Assembly: GCA_019009955.1 (NCBI GenBank)
Contig: CM032230.1
Span: 21,939,001 to 22,003,000, forward strand
From: Riptortus pedestris
Lineage: Eukaryota; Arthropoda; Insecta; Hemiptera; Alydidae
Length of the DNA: 64,000 bases
Reading direction: 5' to 3'
In this document: positions 1 through 10,687 of the stretch, one piece after another
Layout of the letters: the number at the start of each line of letters is the position of its first letter
How positions within the stretch are numbered: the first letter of the stretch is position 1
Notes under the pieces: generated by a model
The model's database searches: none
What the model saw: the letters and a program-made list of their open reading frames with translations, nothing else
Told to the model about the DNA's origin: nothing
Position numbers and translations under genes: made by a program

Positions 1-50
1 GAAATTTAAAAAAAAAAAAAAATACATTTTTTTCTCACAACAATGAAGAA

Positions 51-405
51 TGGAATTTGAATTGAGCCTGAAGCACCGTGTACGTTCAACTCTAGTAGGA
101 GTTAGTAGGGAATATGAGTGAAGCACACCACCCGAGCACAACCAAAGTATGGAGTTGAGCCTGGAGGCACCACGTACACTCAACTTTAATAGGGATACGT
201 GTCTGGAGCAAACCTCGCGAGCCCTACTAAACTGTGGAATTGAGCCTGAAAGCACCGTGTACACTTAACTTTAGAATGGAATATGAATGAAGCACACCAC
301 ACGAGCACAACTAAAGTATGGAGTTGAGCCTGGAGGCAGCCCGCACAGACGACTTAAGAAGGATTGCGAGTCTGGAGCACAACGCGTGAGCCCCACTAAA
401 AAAGA
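51..405. repeat. Tandem repeat, ~84-bp monomers arranged as A-B-A-B dimers
   Basis: Four consecutive monomers each contain the core TTGAGCCTGRAGGCACC followed about 20 bp later by CAACTTTA-like sequence. Monomers 1 and 3 (near 51-148 and 234-317) share GAAGCACACCAC and CGAGCACAAC, while monomers 2 and 4 (149-233 and 318-405) share TCTGGAGCA and GTATGGAGTTGAGCCTGG. The true period is therefore a ~170-bp dimer. The array is non-coding in all frames. It may be the edge of a longer satellite beginning upstream of the window, although the poly-A at 8-22 suggests a boundary. Confidence 0.75.
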
Positions 406-755
406 GGCATCGTTTCGCCCAAAATCACTTTTATCAGCTGACGATAAAACACAACATATTATGAGTTATCAAAATAAATCAAAATAATTGTACGATTGAA
501 ATGGAAAGATGCTGAGAATTTTTCTGCTTTAGGTTTAGGGCAAAGAACAGTAAGGTAAAAAAAAAAAAAAAGTCACCAGGCATTGAGTGATTTGTAGGCC
601 CGAATAGTATCCAATTTCAATCAGAGAAAATTAAATAATATGTTTCAAGATTATAGAATTTCGAATGAGCCAAATTCGAGGAAATGTACAATAAAAACAT
701 ACAAATTCCTATATGTTTTTAAAAAAACAATAGTCTACATATTAATGAAGAATAC
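406..755. other. No recognised feature
   Basis: AT-rich sequence with a 15-base A run near 558-572. I see no gene, repeat family member or RNA signature. Confidence 0.5.
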
Positions 756-988
756 TCAGTCATTATATTTTCGGTATATGCCGATATTTATATCATATTG
801 TAAAAATGGTTCTTTCTCAGGAAATTCAGGGAGAGCAGAAGCCACATTGGATGGAATTTGCAAATGGCTGACTAAAGAAATTCCGATAATATGGTCAAGA
901 ATTTCCAAAGAATCGATAAAGAATTTATTCATCAGAATAACTGGGTCTTCTTTGTCAATAAATACTTCCACTTTCAGACATAGTTTCT
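756..988 (-). pseudogene. Unidentified 75-codon open segment
   Basis: On the minus strand an open frame from about 988 to 756 has no ATG at a sensible position (first possible start GTG at 971). It reads as balanced protein-like sequence, for example EDPVILMNKFFIDSLEILDH and PEFPEKEPFLQYDINI, unlike the Ile/Tyr/Asn-rich noise typical of this window. No family is recognised. The overlapping plus-strand frame 640-1086 looks like noise. It could be an exon or, more likely, a decayed element fragment. Confidence 0.2.
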
Positions 989-1490
989 TTTATCATTACC
1001 TGTTCTTAACCAATATAAACTGTTATCAAATCTCAAGACAAAAAAAAAAAAACAAGATCAATACAGAAGCATACTTTTTGAGCTGAATCAGATCATGAAT
1101 TCTGGAAATATAAATTGAGCAGAAGTGAAATCATCATCCACTGCTAATCACAACACCAGGGTATGACAAGTTTTATTTCTACAGGATGTAAAACTACTAA
1201 AAAGATCTTATATACCCGTATTTAAGGACAAATGATTTCACTTATATCTTCGGTTATATTTCCGGAAAGCTTTAACAATCTGAGCTACTAGTATGCCAAT
1301 TTGCATATACAAGTCAAAAATTTGCTCTAGTAGTAATATCAACTAATTGCTAAGAAACAGACCATTGAAACATACTTAGACGATGTGCAGGATATATGAC
1401 CACAAATGAAAAAAAAAATGTATTTCACGTTTATTTTCCAGGCTTCACGAGTTACTTACAATTTCATACTTGGATGCATAAATTAATAGG
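989..1490. other. No recognised feature
   Basis: AT-rich, apparently single-copy within the window, no supported gene. Confidence 0.5.
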
Positions 1491-1717
1491 GGGCTCAGGT
1501 TAGCCATGTGAGTTAAAGCGTTAACCTTTATCTCACATGGTGAACCTAGAATGGCGAGTTCGACTCTCGCCTGGGCAAAGAAAACTATTTAGTGACAGAA
1601 TTCATTAAATAACATACTAAAATTCCACCCTGGTTATAAAAGGCTGGTAACCTGTAGATAACCCGTCCCAATTAGCCTGAGTTGCTAAAAGTGGACGTTA
1701 ATAAATAATAATAAATT
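1491..1717 (+). mobile_element. tSINE, full-length tRNA-derived SINE
   Basis: The best-preserved tSINE. Its head, GGGCTCAGGTTAGCCATGTG, matches a tRNA-Leu/Ser-like A-box region, and GAGTTCGACTCTCGCC about 75 bp in is a B-box. The body contains TAGTGACAGAATTCATTAAA, a CACCCTGG block and TAGATAACCCGTCCC, and it ends TGGACGTTAATAAATAATAA, a (TAA)n tail. A direct repeat ATAAATTAAT lies before the head and after the tail and is a probable target-site duplication. Transcription by RNA polymerase III is expected from the boxes. The partner LINE is not identifiable here. Confidence 0.85.
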
Positions 1718-3012
1718 AATCGTCTTAACCAATGAAACTCGCCATGAAGCTTTCAATTTATAAACGTTCTGCAATAACGTCAATGTATTGCTGTGTCAAA
1801 GAAGACATCGGATATGTTACAAATTGAGAAAGAAAAAACATTGCTAGATGCAATGGTCCCCAATCAAAATGTTCGGGTTTCATGAATATCTTAAAAAGAA
1901 TTAAAAACAAAACAAATTCATTTCGGATAGGATGAAGAATGTCCCACCAAAAATATTTATCGACTCTTAGGAAGGAATAGTAAATAATTAATAAATTCAT
2001 TAATTCTATTCTGACTCGCTGGAATTGATATGAAACTCAAATAACCACTAAGATTATTTTAATTACAGAACTGCAATGAGTGTAAAAATGTATACAAAAT
2101 ATTCAGTTTATACTGCAATTCGTAAATAGTAAATGAGAAATATATCACCATCACCAGAAATATGAGAAGAACCATCACTATATATACACACACACGTTTC
2201 GTGGTTTACTTGCCACCTCTTCAGGGGTATCAGTTTTAAAATAAATATATAAAAAATAAATTAATAACATGAATTTAACCCATAACTGGCCGAGGTGTTA
2301 TTAAAGACACTGTTCATATTTAACTGAAACAGGGAGCAACTGCTTCTATTCTTACCCCTTTTGGGCCACAGTCCACACCCTTGTAACCTCCCAAGCATGA
2401 ACATATGCGAAAAAAGACGATTTATTGGAGCTAATTTCTAATAATATACTGAAGCAAATCACCATTGTTTACCACCGTATTCCATACTAGTTGCCAGGAA
2501 AGTTTTTAGTTTATTAAAATATACGCTATTCGATTTAAATAAGAACCAAAATGGGTGAATTAGTTTTAAACGATTGTATTTAAGTTCCTATGTGTTTGTT
2601 TTCCATTCAGGAGAGAAATAGAATTTTAGCATGGATTTTAATGATGGTGTACTAAGTTCACCCTGATCTAATACCAACAACTTTGCCCTAGGAGCATGAT
2701 TTTATATTATTTCTTACTAAAGCATATTAATTAGCAGATACGTATAAAAGTCGAGCTGATTTTGTCTTCGATACCAAAATTTAGAAAAAATGAAGAAGAA
2801 AGCGACAATGAAGGAGTGATTGACGTTAAACTTTGTATCGCCTGTGAAAGTTGTTTTCTTGAATTTCATGGACAAGGGAAGGTTTAATGTTTTCTCGTAT
2901 TTATAATTTGTTTACAATGGACTTATTTTTTATTTAATACACGTTTATTTTATTACGTAATAAATTATTTAATTACATTTTTAGAAACTATTTCGGTTTA
3001 TTAACATAACTT
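1718..3012. other. No recognised feature
   Basis: A minus-strand 80-codon ORF at 1758-2000 contains DWGPLHLA, faintly ankyrin-like, but this is too little to call. The rest is AT-rich and apparently unique in the window. Confidence 0.4.
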
Positions 3013-3112
3013 ACAGACACCACTATTGATTTACGGTGATTGCCCAAAGTGTACTTAAAGGCAGCGCTATTGTTTGATGGGAACTGTCCAAACTGTACTT
3101 AAAGACACCATG
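3013..3112. repeat. Two-copy ~50-bp tandem duplication
   Basis: The segments ending GCCCAAAGTGTACTTAAAG and GTCCAAACTGTACTTAAAG are consecutive diverged copies of about 50 bp. They are non-coding. Confidence 0.5.
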
Positions 3113-3900
3113 TAATATTTTTGTTCCGAAAAAAAAATTATATATTCTACTTAGTAGGAACGCAAAAAATGAGTTTTTAAGAAACTTTTTCATTTCAAGT
3201 CATGTTTTGAGGTTCAGGGTTAACAAAACCCTTAATAATTCTTTGCTAGATATTGTATTAATAGGTGCCTAGATCAATGATATATTTATTAAATCTAATT
3301 TTAGATTGCTACCTACATTTCTGAAGTCCTCGTTTCCCTCTTACATTCGTCCTCGTTGAGGAGGTAGTTGATACTCAGGTTCCCGAGGTAGGTTCAGTCT
3401 ACTGACTACAAATCTATTATTTACACAACAATCAATCTTGAACTCGATTATTTCGCGGCATAATTTAAAATCAATTAATTTAATATAACATCATATAGAA
3501 TATGTGATTGAGGCATTTAATTTCTACTTTATTGTTTAATTCCCTTTTTCCATTTTTTATTACGTGAATATTTTCGTAATATTTTATTTTTCGTTTAGTA
3601 TTATTTATTTCTTTATCAATTACTTGAACTTTTCCCAAAATTGAAGATGTGTTTCATGGAGATAGAATGATCCGTTAAAGCATTTTATTTTTTTTATTAA
3701 TGTCTATACCTTTGACGTATTGCTTTAACGTTTTATTCATCAGTAGCAAGGATTTACCAAAAAAAGGTACTATTGCAGGTAAAACAGATTACTTCATATA
3801 CTTTATATTTAGATTTTGATTCTGATATTTTATCTTTCGTTCTACAAAATGCTTTTGTATTTTATTGTTATATTTCCAGGCTATATTACATACTATCAGG
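3113..3900. other. No clear gene; weak dispersed repeat
   Basis: AT-rich. The stretch near 3610-3860 (TCAATTACTTGAACTTTT, AAAATGCTTTTGTATTT) resembles 61510-61660, suggesting an old dispersed repeat. Nothing else is recognised. Confidence 0.35.
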
Positions 3901-3904
3901 GGAC

Positions 3905-4280
3905 TAAAAGAGCCTGATAGAACGTAATTGAGTGTCTCCAGTTGGTTTATCTGGTATTTCGAAAGACCACTACATTTTCTTGGGCCAGTTCAGTGGGGAA
4001 CCGTGAGATATAATCAGCATTGGAATGATGAGCAGTTTGCCTGTACTCTGTATCATAGTTAAAACCTGAGAGAAAATGAGCATAATTGAATATGCTTGTT
4101 GCTGAGATTGTTATTCAGGTCTTTGCTGGATTGAAAATCGATACTAATGGTTTGTGATCTGTAATCAATGTAAATTTGTGTCCATAGCAAAAAGGAAAAA
4201 AACTTATTCAGGCCCCAATATATTTCCAAGGCATCCTTATCAATTTCAGAGTATCTCTGTTCAGCTTTTGTCAACGACTA
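3905..4280 (-). pseudogene. Ty3/gypsy RNase H fragment, inverted
   Basis: The minus-strand translation begins SLTKAEQRYSEIDKDALEI, the conserved gypsy RNase H start (usually LTKAEQRYSQIEREALAI). After TQIYIDYRSQTISI, the counterpart of the TDHKPL segment, the frame shifts at about 4060 and continues as YDTEYRQTAHHSNADYISRF, the counterpart of the EYR..NADALSR end of the domain. An in-frame stop lies further on. The fragment abuts the RT piece on the opposite strand, so the domain order is broken by an inversion. It is a dead remnant with no LTRs visible. Confidence 0.85.
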
Positions 4281-4545
4281 GATAAAGTCTTTGAACGGCT
4301 TAAGATAAATGATTTGAGGCTAAATAGAGAAAAATGAAAGTTTTTCCAGTCCAAAATTGACCATTTAGTTCACCTGATTGATAGTAAAGGACTACACAAA
4401 TCAGATAAGTTAGAGTAATATGTAAAAGGTCAGAAAATGTTCCTGGGCCTAGCAAATTATTAGAACAAATTCATAAAGAATATGGCAACACTACTACATC
4501 CGATAAATAAGCTACTACGGAAAGGACACATGTTCAGCTGGAGTC
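4278..4545 (+). pseudogene. Ty3/gypsy reverse transcriptase (C-terminal) fragment
   Basis: The plus strand reads LDKVFERLKINDLRLNREK, stop, KFFQSKIDHLVHLIDSKG, then after a stop and short deletion FLGLANY, stop, NKFIKNMATLLHPINKLLRK. These are the thumb/connection blocks of gypsy RT (KC.F....VEFLGH.IS..G; FLGL.NYYR.FI..FS....PL..LL.K). At least three stops are present. The linker between RT and RNase H, about 60 residues, is missing and RNase H lies head-to-head on the other strand. Confidence 0.85.
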
Positions 4546-4546
4546 C

Positions 4547-4593
4547 ATTATTGTTTTTCTTGTGAAACTAGTTTTCAGAAGAAAAACAATAAT
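4547..4593. repeat. 47-bp palindrome at the gypsy remnant edge
   Basis: ATTATTGTTTTTCTT (4547-4561) is matched by its perfect reverse complement AAGAAAAACAATAAT (4579-4593). The 17-bp spacer is itself nearly palindromic (GAAACTAGTTTTC). It sits directly after the last gypsy-like codons and may mark the rearrangement breakpoint. Confidence 0.8.
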
Positions 4594-4911
4594 CATATGT
4601 TAACAAGAGTAAATATTAAATAATCATTGTAACACATACCATATCACAATGTTCACCCAAATATTCGTGGGTGAAAAGTGAAAGAATAGAACGGTTGTAA
4701 TTTTGTTTTACCTACGTTTACGTTTAATGATTTTTATTATTTTGCAATGAAATTTGAGTATTAAGTTTGTGATTTAAAGCTAAAACATTTGTTATTGAGG
4801 TTTGTTGACGCTTTTATTTTCGGCGGGCTTTATTATATAGTTGACCACATCTTCCCCCTTTATGAGTATATAATTGTGTTGTTTTCGACCAGGTTGTATA
4901 TTTATATAGTA
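4594..4911. other. No recognised feature
   Basis: AT-rich linker with no gene seen. Confidence 0.5.
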
Positions 4912-5447
4912 TTGTTTTTTTCGAGTTTTGGCCAATGTTGATGAAAAAATCTTAGTTTATTCCAATATAACATGAAAATAGCTCTAACAAAATATAAAAA
5001 TAATTGTGATAACAATAACATAATAATTTTATAACTACATAAAAATAGCTGTAATAAAAAAATAATATAACAATAATTATAATAACACATGCCAATATTT
5101 GTAACGTTATCTAATAGCTACAGTATAATTATTGTAATATAGTTCAACAAACGAAAGACAATAGACTATAGTGATACAAAGACCGGCGGAGACTGCTCAA
5201 TGAAACAAACTTAGTAGGTTATACTTAGTATGTAACCAGAAGTACAACAGCTATGTACAATAGTTTTTAAGTATCTTTAGTCTTGGTAGGTAGAATTAAC
5301 ACAAACACTATCTGATAACACTAATAGCAATGTGCAATATATACATAAAGTAGTACGGGTAATTTTTAGCCCAGAAGAAGAAAAAAGAAATATTGGAATA
5401 AAATAAGATTTGTTCGCCAACATCGACCAAAACTCCAAAAAACAACA
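4912..5447. mobile_element. TIR element (MITE-like), ~536 bp
   Basis: The left end runs GAGTTTTGGCCAATGTTGAT then AAATCTTAGTTTATTCCAAT. The reverse complement of the right end runs GAGTTTTGGTCGATGTTGGC then AAATCTTATTTTATTCCAAT. The arms are about 55 bp, roughly 85 percent identical, and inward-facing. The interior is AT-rich without a transposase. The superfamily is unassigned; the target duplication cannot be fixed because both flanks are T/A runs (the right one is a 30+ base A tract at 5453-5483). Confidence 0.65.
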
Positions 5448-5451
5448 CAGA

Positions 5452-5483
<32 letters not shown>

Positions 5484-5486
<3 letters not shown>

Positions 5487-6476
5487 AATCTAAATAACAA
5501 AGTAAACTTTTGTTATGTGCATGTTTGTCGAAAAACAAATAGGCAATGAAATATCGCAAATTTTTATTTCAGACCTCCCTTATAACCCCCACTCCCGTTC
5601 TGAGCTAAACATTTTAATATAGCTTATAATCATGGAAGTCCCGATTAGCCTAAATTGCAAAAAGTGGACGTTAATAAATAATAAAATAATCATGGAAGAA
5701 TTAATGACAATTGGCATACCGAGCTTTTTTAAGTTTGGTTCAATCGTTAGCGCCCAATAAAATAGTCGACTCCCGCTTTAGTTTATAGTGTATATCTCGT
5801 TTATACACGTTTATACATTGTTAAAAGACAAAAATGAATATGACAAACGTTACTCTAAATAACAAAATAAACAACTTTTGTTTTGTTCATATTTGCCGAA
5901 AATCAAATAGAAAACGAAATACCGTTATTTTAAATTCAGGCCTCCCTTAACCCCCACACCTGCCCGTCCCTAGAAATGTTGGTATGGCTTATTATAATGA
6001 AAGCGTTAGTGCTAATACACATACCGAGTTTTATTTATTTCGGTTGGGTCTTTTGTCCCAAATAAAATTGTTCACTTCCGCTATAGGTTTTAGCGTATAT
6101 CTCGTTTATAATTCAGTATACGAAAAAAGTGTATACAACAAAAGTTACTCTAAATAACAAAATAAACAACTTTTGTTATGGTCATATTTGTCGAAAAACC
6201 AATAGGAAACGATATATCACTATTTTTAATTTCAGGCTTCCCTTATAACCCCCACTCCTGTTCGTCTCAGTGGATATTAATATAGCCATAGTCTAAGTTG
6301 GGTTAGTAGTAATATACATACCAAGTTTCATAAAATTCGGCAGTCGTTTATGCGTGAAAAGGTAACAAACAAACACACACGAAAGAAACAAAATGCAGGT
6401 ATGGTGTCTATGACATGTGAAACGAAAAGTTATCGTGAAAATTCGCGAAAAAAATCAATGTACAGACAGAGGTTAC

Positions 6477-6478
<2 letters not shown>
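5484..6478 (+). mobile_element. D repeat, three tandem ~296-bp subunits
   Basis: Subunits start near 5484, 5849 and 6143, each with TCTAAATAACAAARTAAAC, followed by TTTGTTATGTKCATRTTTG, a CTCCCTTATAACCCCCACTC block and GCGTATATCTCGTTTATA. The first interval is about 56 bp longer because a tSINE fragment sits in it. After the third subunit comes a unique 3' part (CATAAAATTCGG, TTTATGCGTGAAAAGGTAAC) and then a (TA)n tract. A closely similar copy is at 52578-53935. The element is non-coding and presumably moved by proteins encoded elsewhere; class unknown. Confidence 0.8.
5636..5692 (+). mobile_element. 5'-truncated tSINE fragment in the D repeat
   Basis: TCCCGATTAGCCTAAATTGC and AGTGGACGTTAATAAATAAT are the last ~50 bp of the tSINE. 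The flanks both read TAATCATGGAAG, a target duplication. The paralogous D repeat at 53115-53130 shows the unoccupied site ATAATCATGGAGGAATTAAT, confirming the insertion. Confidence 0.85.

Positions 6479-6539
<61 letters not shown>
6479..6539. repeat. (TA)n microsatellite, ~30 units
   Basis: An uninterrupted TA run forms the 3' edge of the D repeat. ORFs reading IYIYIY in both directions here are artefacts. Confidence 0.95.
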
Positions 6540-6543
<4 letters not shown>

Positions 6544-7186
6544 CACACACGCACATTAGACATTACAAGAAACATTGGGGTTAGAAAGTATCCCGACTTG
6601 TACAAACATTTCATGATTTTTTAAGCTGCTCTCTTGAATCTAATACAGTCATTAGGACTGGGTTGATTTAAAAATGTGAATAAGCTCTTTCTTTGGCTAC
6701 TAACAGCCCCGAGTTGCATCCTCGTTAAGCCTATTCAGGCAGATTTAATATAAAATAAAAACTTCAACCCCTCAACCGAAAAAAAAGGATAAGTCGGTTT
6801 GTTGGTTTGCGGGTATGAATTGGCGGTTAACGAGAAAGCGAGTCATTATGCTGGAGCATTGGGAGGAGGCAAAGGACACGAATCTGCGAATGATAAAGCC
6901 CAGCCCTGGGGGATAATGCCCTGTTTACAGCCTCAATACACCTTTCATTAAATGTTCATCCGACCCTTGACTCAAGCCATATAATTTAAATGAGCTCTTC
7001 AAATAATAAACGAACCTAATTCAAAGAGTAGAGAGCTCTCTCGACGCCAATGTGCTAAGAATTAGGCTCATTGTGACTGACATTCTACCCATTCTCTAAT
7101 GAGCATTCATTATTCATAAACACAAACGAACCTAAAATAAACGCACAGAAAGCAATAAATCCAGAGAGTCATATTCTTAAATAAAT
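6540..7186. other. No recognised feature; less AT-rich
   Basis: Contains a somewhat GC-richer stretch (6780-6930, e.g. CTGGAGCATTGGGAGGAGGC) without an extended ORF. It appears single-copy in the window. Confidence 0.4.
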
Positions 7187-7582
7187 GGGTTAACTAAGCA
7201 GATTTTCCACTTGCGTAAGCGCTCAACATGAGAACAACGTTAGGTATTTAGGGTTGAAATAATATGGTTCATAATATAAGAGTTTATCGTTAAAATGCCA
7301 CGAGTAGGAGTAAAATCTCGGTTATTAATCAAAACTGTGAAAAAGTACATAACATTTATATAGCATTACATTTGCAATAAGATTGGATTTATACAACTTT
7401 TCGATCAGACGCATAATAATGGAGACTTTTAGAATTTTCCAAACTCACCATGTTCTACCACCCCTTCTACTGGTCGGATTTTAGCTTAACGAACTTGATG
7501 CTTAGTTTTGCATAAAACGTTTAAATATCGAGTTTGGTAACGATCTAACAAAAATTGCAACCGCTAGAGCAATAATAGACAC

Positions 7583-7637
<55 letters not shown>

Positions 7638-7640
7638 ATT
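7187..7640 (+). mobile_element. HINE-P copy, forward, degenerate, 3' truncated
   Basis: It begins with GTTAACTAAGCAGATTTTCC, the 5' subterminal block, with the terminal hairpin lost. It then carries the long-variant internal blocks (GAGTAGGAGTAAAATCTCGG, CATTTGCAATAAGATTGGAT, GCATAAAACGTTTAAATATC, CAACCGCTAGAGCAATAATA) and stops in the (TA)n tract at 7587-7634. Confidence 0.75.
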
Positions 7641-7751
7641 TTAATTTTCTATCATATTTGAAGAAATGGTAATAACCTACTAAATTATATGTGGGCAACT
7701 ACCCCTCCGCGAGACATTTTGAAAAAACCAATTAAACAAAAATAGTACACT

Positions 7752-7966
7752 ACTTCAAATGAGGAAGATGAGGAGAGATTTGTGCGTTTGGCAGTACTTA
7801 TAAATGCGAACAGTTCAATGAAGAAAGTTAATAAATCAAAATATTGTACAAGGATGACTGACGATAATTTGGAAAATTCTTTGCAACTTTGTGGAATTAA
7901 TCCAAACATCGATGGATTAGTTTCCCAAATATTTCTCACTGATTTCGGTGTAACTTTCGTTGTTTG
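7752..7966 (+). pseudogene. hAT transposase C-terminal (dimerisation) fragment
   Basis: The plus frame reads ERFVRLAVLINANSSMKKVN, KSKYCTRMTDDNLENSLQL and NPNIDGLVSQI. This matches the hAT C-terminal pattern (F-S-x-M-K..K..R.R..L.DE.L...L......P....L) of the ZBED5/EPM2AIP1-like group. Only about 65 residues survive and no zinc finger or DDE part is nearby. The frame runs artificially into the next HINE-P copy. Assignment is from memory of the family pattern. Confidence 0.5.
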
Positions 7967-8015
7967 TAATATTTCCAAATTTTACGATTTAACTATAATG
8001 TTGTACATATTTTTA

Positions 8016-8137
8016 GCAGATTTCCCTTAAGGGAAATCAGCTATTGAGGTTGTACTCACGACGCGATTTTCGAAATTTTTCTTCAAATGTCCATCGATCC
8101 TACCCAGGAGATGACGAAAATGAGGTCCGTTCAAAAC

Positions 8138-8208
<71 letters not shown>

Positions 8209-9009
8209 CTGTTGCCGCTCTAGCGCTCGCAATCGTTACCAAACTCGATATTTAGTCGTTTTATGTAAAAAAAAAAGATCAAGTTCGTTAACGGCTGAAA
8301 TCGGTCCAGGGGGAGGGGGGGTTTAGAGGGGAGGATTTTCGAAAATTCGAAATATCTCCGTTACCATAGGTCGGATCGAAAAATTGTATAGAATCAATCT
8401 TATTGCAAATAAAATCTACTATAAATATTGTTATATACGTTTATTCAATATCTTGAATATTAACCGAGATATTTGCATTTTTTAGTTTTCAGCCATCAGC
8501 AAACCGGCACTTCTACTCATGTTACGTAAACAATACTCTGCTACATAATAAATTACATTATTCGAAGTTTAAATACCAAAAATTGTATTGAAGAGACCTT
8601 TATTATACGAGATACATGCAAAAATGTTCTGGTGACCCCCCCCCCCGTCTTAAGGTTTTGGACTACTAAAATTTGATTGATTGAGATAACAATTATTCTG
8701 ACTCATTATTAAGGTCTCTAGTACAGTACTAGATATAGTAAATAGTTCTCAATAAAATTAATATGTTATATTCTGATATATTTCAGTAATTGTTTTTCTT
8801 TCCGGTGTGAGGCGGGCAGACCCGTTTTTTTAGTTTTCTAACCTAACGCTCCCTGTCGGCAGTTTATTGAAATTGGATGAAACATTTCTTATTTCCGTTT
8901 GTATTTATTCATGGTGGTGTTGTGTTACCAGTATGTATATTTATCTATTACTAAACTTCACGTGGGAAATCTGCTTAGTTTACGCAGCCTCTGCGTGACG
9001 GACTTTTTT
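8016..9009 (-). mobile_element. HINE-P, complete long variant, reverse
   Basis: Reference long copy. Read on the minus strand it starts AGTCCGTCACGCAGAGGCTG and continues AAGCAGATTTCCCACGTGAA. It then has the long-variant block (poly-C near 8637-8646, ACCAAAAATTGTATTGAAGA region on the plus strand), the core CCGATTTCAGCCGTTAACGA and ACATAAAACGACTAAATATC, a (TA)n tract (8145-8203), CCTCATTTTCGTCATCTCCT, GATCGATGGACATTTGAAGA and the terminal palindrome GATTTCCCTTAAGGGAAATC plus TGCTAAAA. Terminal hairpins at both ends and the 12-bp asymmetric inverted repeat indicate a Helentron-type rolling-circle element. It has no coding capacity. Both flanks are T runs, fitting T/T insertion. Confidence 0.9.
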
Positions 9010-9884
9010 CATTTTATTTTGTTATTTCAATAAATTGTATTATAAATACATTGTAGTATAATTTCATGTATGATATCTCTCGATAGAAATTATGAACACT
9101 ACTTTAAATCGCACTACTTTTAAAAGCGGCGCGCGAACGTATTTGCAGTTTGTCCCGCAACATGTCAAAGGTTGCCCACACCTGCAGTAAAGAGTATATT
9201 ATGTAATAACATGCCATAGAACATGTACTCAAATAAATATGATCTCATAGGGTTGATATGAGGGGGTGGGGGTACTAACTTTCCCTACTATCAACAGTAG
9301 ATTGGGCGTGCAAACAAAAAAACTAAAAATACAAAAATAGAATAAATAATATATTCTTCACAAATTCAGCAAACGGATTGATGCAATTCAGAATTCAAAC
9401 AGAAGCAAGTCATGCGGGGGGGGGAGCTATTTTTTCCTGTATAAAATTGGAAAACAAATAACTTTCAATAAACATCCAGAAAGAAAATACAAGAGCAAGA
9501 GCGAACAGAAGGCATTTAGAAAGCTAAGGTTTGGAAATAAACGGGAGTTTATAAATAAAATGGACAAATTTAGATCGATCTCAAAGGAATACTACGAAAG
9601 GAATTTCTATTTATAAAACAGAATGAACTCATGATCACGAACAGCACTTAATTACAGAGAAAATTACCCTGTCCTTCATTGAAAATTACTACAAATCACA
9701 AATACCAACTAATAGAATTAGACAAAATAGGATCCATAAATTCACACATCCGTCATTTTAAATTAAGACGAATCAGACATAGGCAAAGGGATACTTTCTT
9801 AATAAGTATTTTTATAATTAACATTGTGAAAATAATTTCGTATTTAGGCAAGATGTCATAATTTTAAAATCTAATTATTTATAT
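9010..9884. other. No recognised feature
   Basis: AT-rich DNA with no supported gene. The ORF 9679-9861 has no recognisable content. Confidence 0.5.
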
Positions 9885-10687
9885 ATTTACATCAACGCCC
9901 ACGTATTGCTAATTGGGACGGGTTATATACTAGTTATTATCTTTTAGCAGATTTCCCTTAAGAGAAATCAGCTATTGAGGTTGTACTCATGACGGAATTT
10001 TCGAAATTTTTCTTCAAATGTCCATCGATCCTACCTAGTAGATGACGAAAATGAGGTCCGTTTAAAACTGTATATATATAAATATATATATACTTGTCTG
10101 TTACTGCTCTAGCGGTCGCAATTTTTGTTTGATCTTTACCAAACTCGATATTTAGTCGTTTAATGTAAAAAGAAAGATCAAGTTCGTTAACGGCTAAAAT
10201 CGGACCAGTGGGAGGGGGAGGGGTTTAGAGGGGAGGATTTTCGAAAATTCGAAATATCTCCGTTAATATACGTCGGATCGAAAAATTGTACAGAATCAAT
10301 CTTATTTCAAATTAAATTTACTATAAATATTGTTATATACATCTGTTCTCTACCTTGAATATTAACCGAGATATTTGCATTTTGAAAATCTGAACGGGTA
10401 ACGGACGAGTGACTCCCGCCAAAAGCTAGTTCGACCGTTTCCTTAACTGCTCGGCTCTAGTGAAATTTCTCTATTGTAAAACTTCTGAGAAATCTGCTTA
10501 GTTTACGCAGCCCCTGCGTGACGGACTTTTTCTAGCAAGGTTGGGATTAAGGATTTTATTTAATGATCCGTCACTAAATAAATTCCTATTGCCCAGCGAT
10601 AGGAGCCCTAGAATCAAAATCGATACTAGGTGTACACATGAGATTAAGACCAACTCCTCAACTAGAATAGCTAACCTGATCCCCATG

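Noticed and set aside
640..1086. The 148-codon plus-strand ORF
   Set aside because: Composition is unremarkable for AT-rich noise and no domain is seen. The opposite-strand segment looks more protein-like, but is also unproven.
1491..1575. A possible genuine tRNA gene
   Set aside because: A- and B-boxes are present, but the acceptor and anticodon stems do not close and the sequence continues into a SINE body and (TAA)n tail, with many related copies in the window.
1758..2000. Ankyrin-like ORF on the minus strand
   Set aside because: Only one short phrase (DWGPLHLA) resembles the repeat; no second repeat follows.
6350..6614. Overlapping ORFs on both strands rich in IYIYIY
   Set aside because: They are translations of a (TA)n tract. 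The same applies to 8027-8242, 10498-10743, 13681-13896, 15881-16114, 17298-17507, 47188-47454 and 53715-54060.
7685..7978. Minus-strand ORF of 97 codons
   Set aside because: Antisense of the hAT C-terminal remnant, which has the recognisable motifs on the plus strand.
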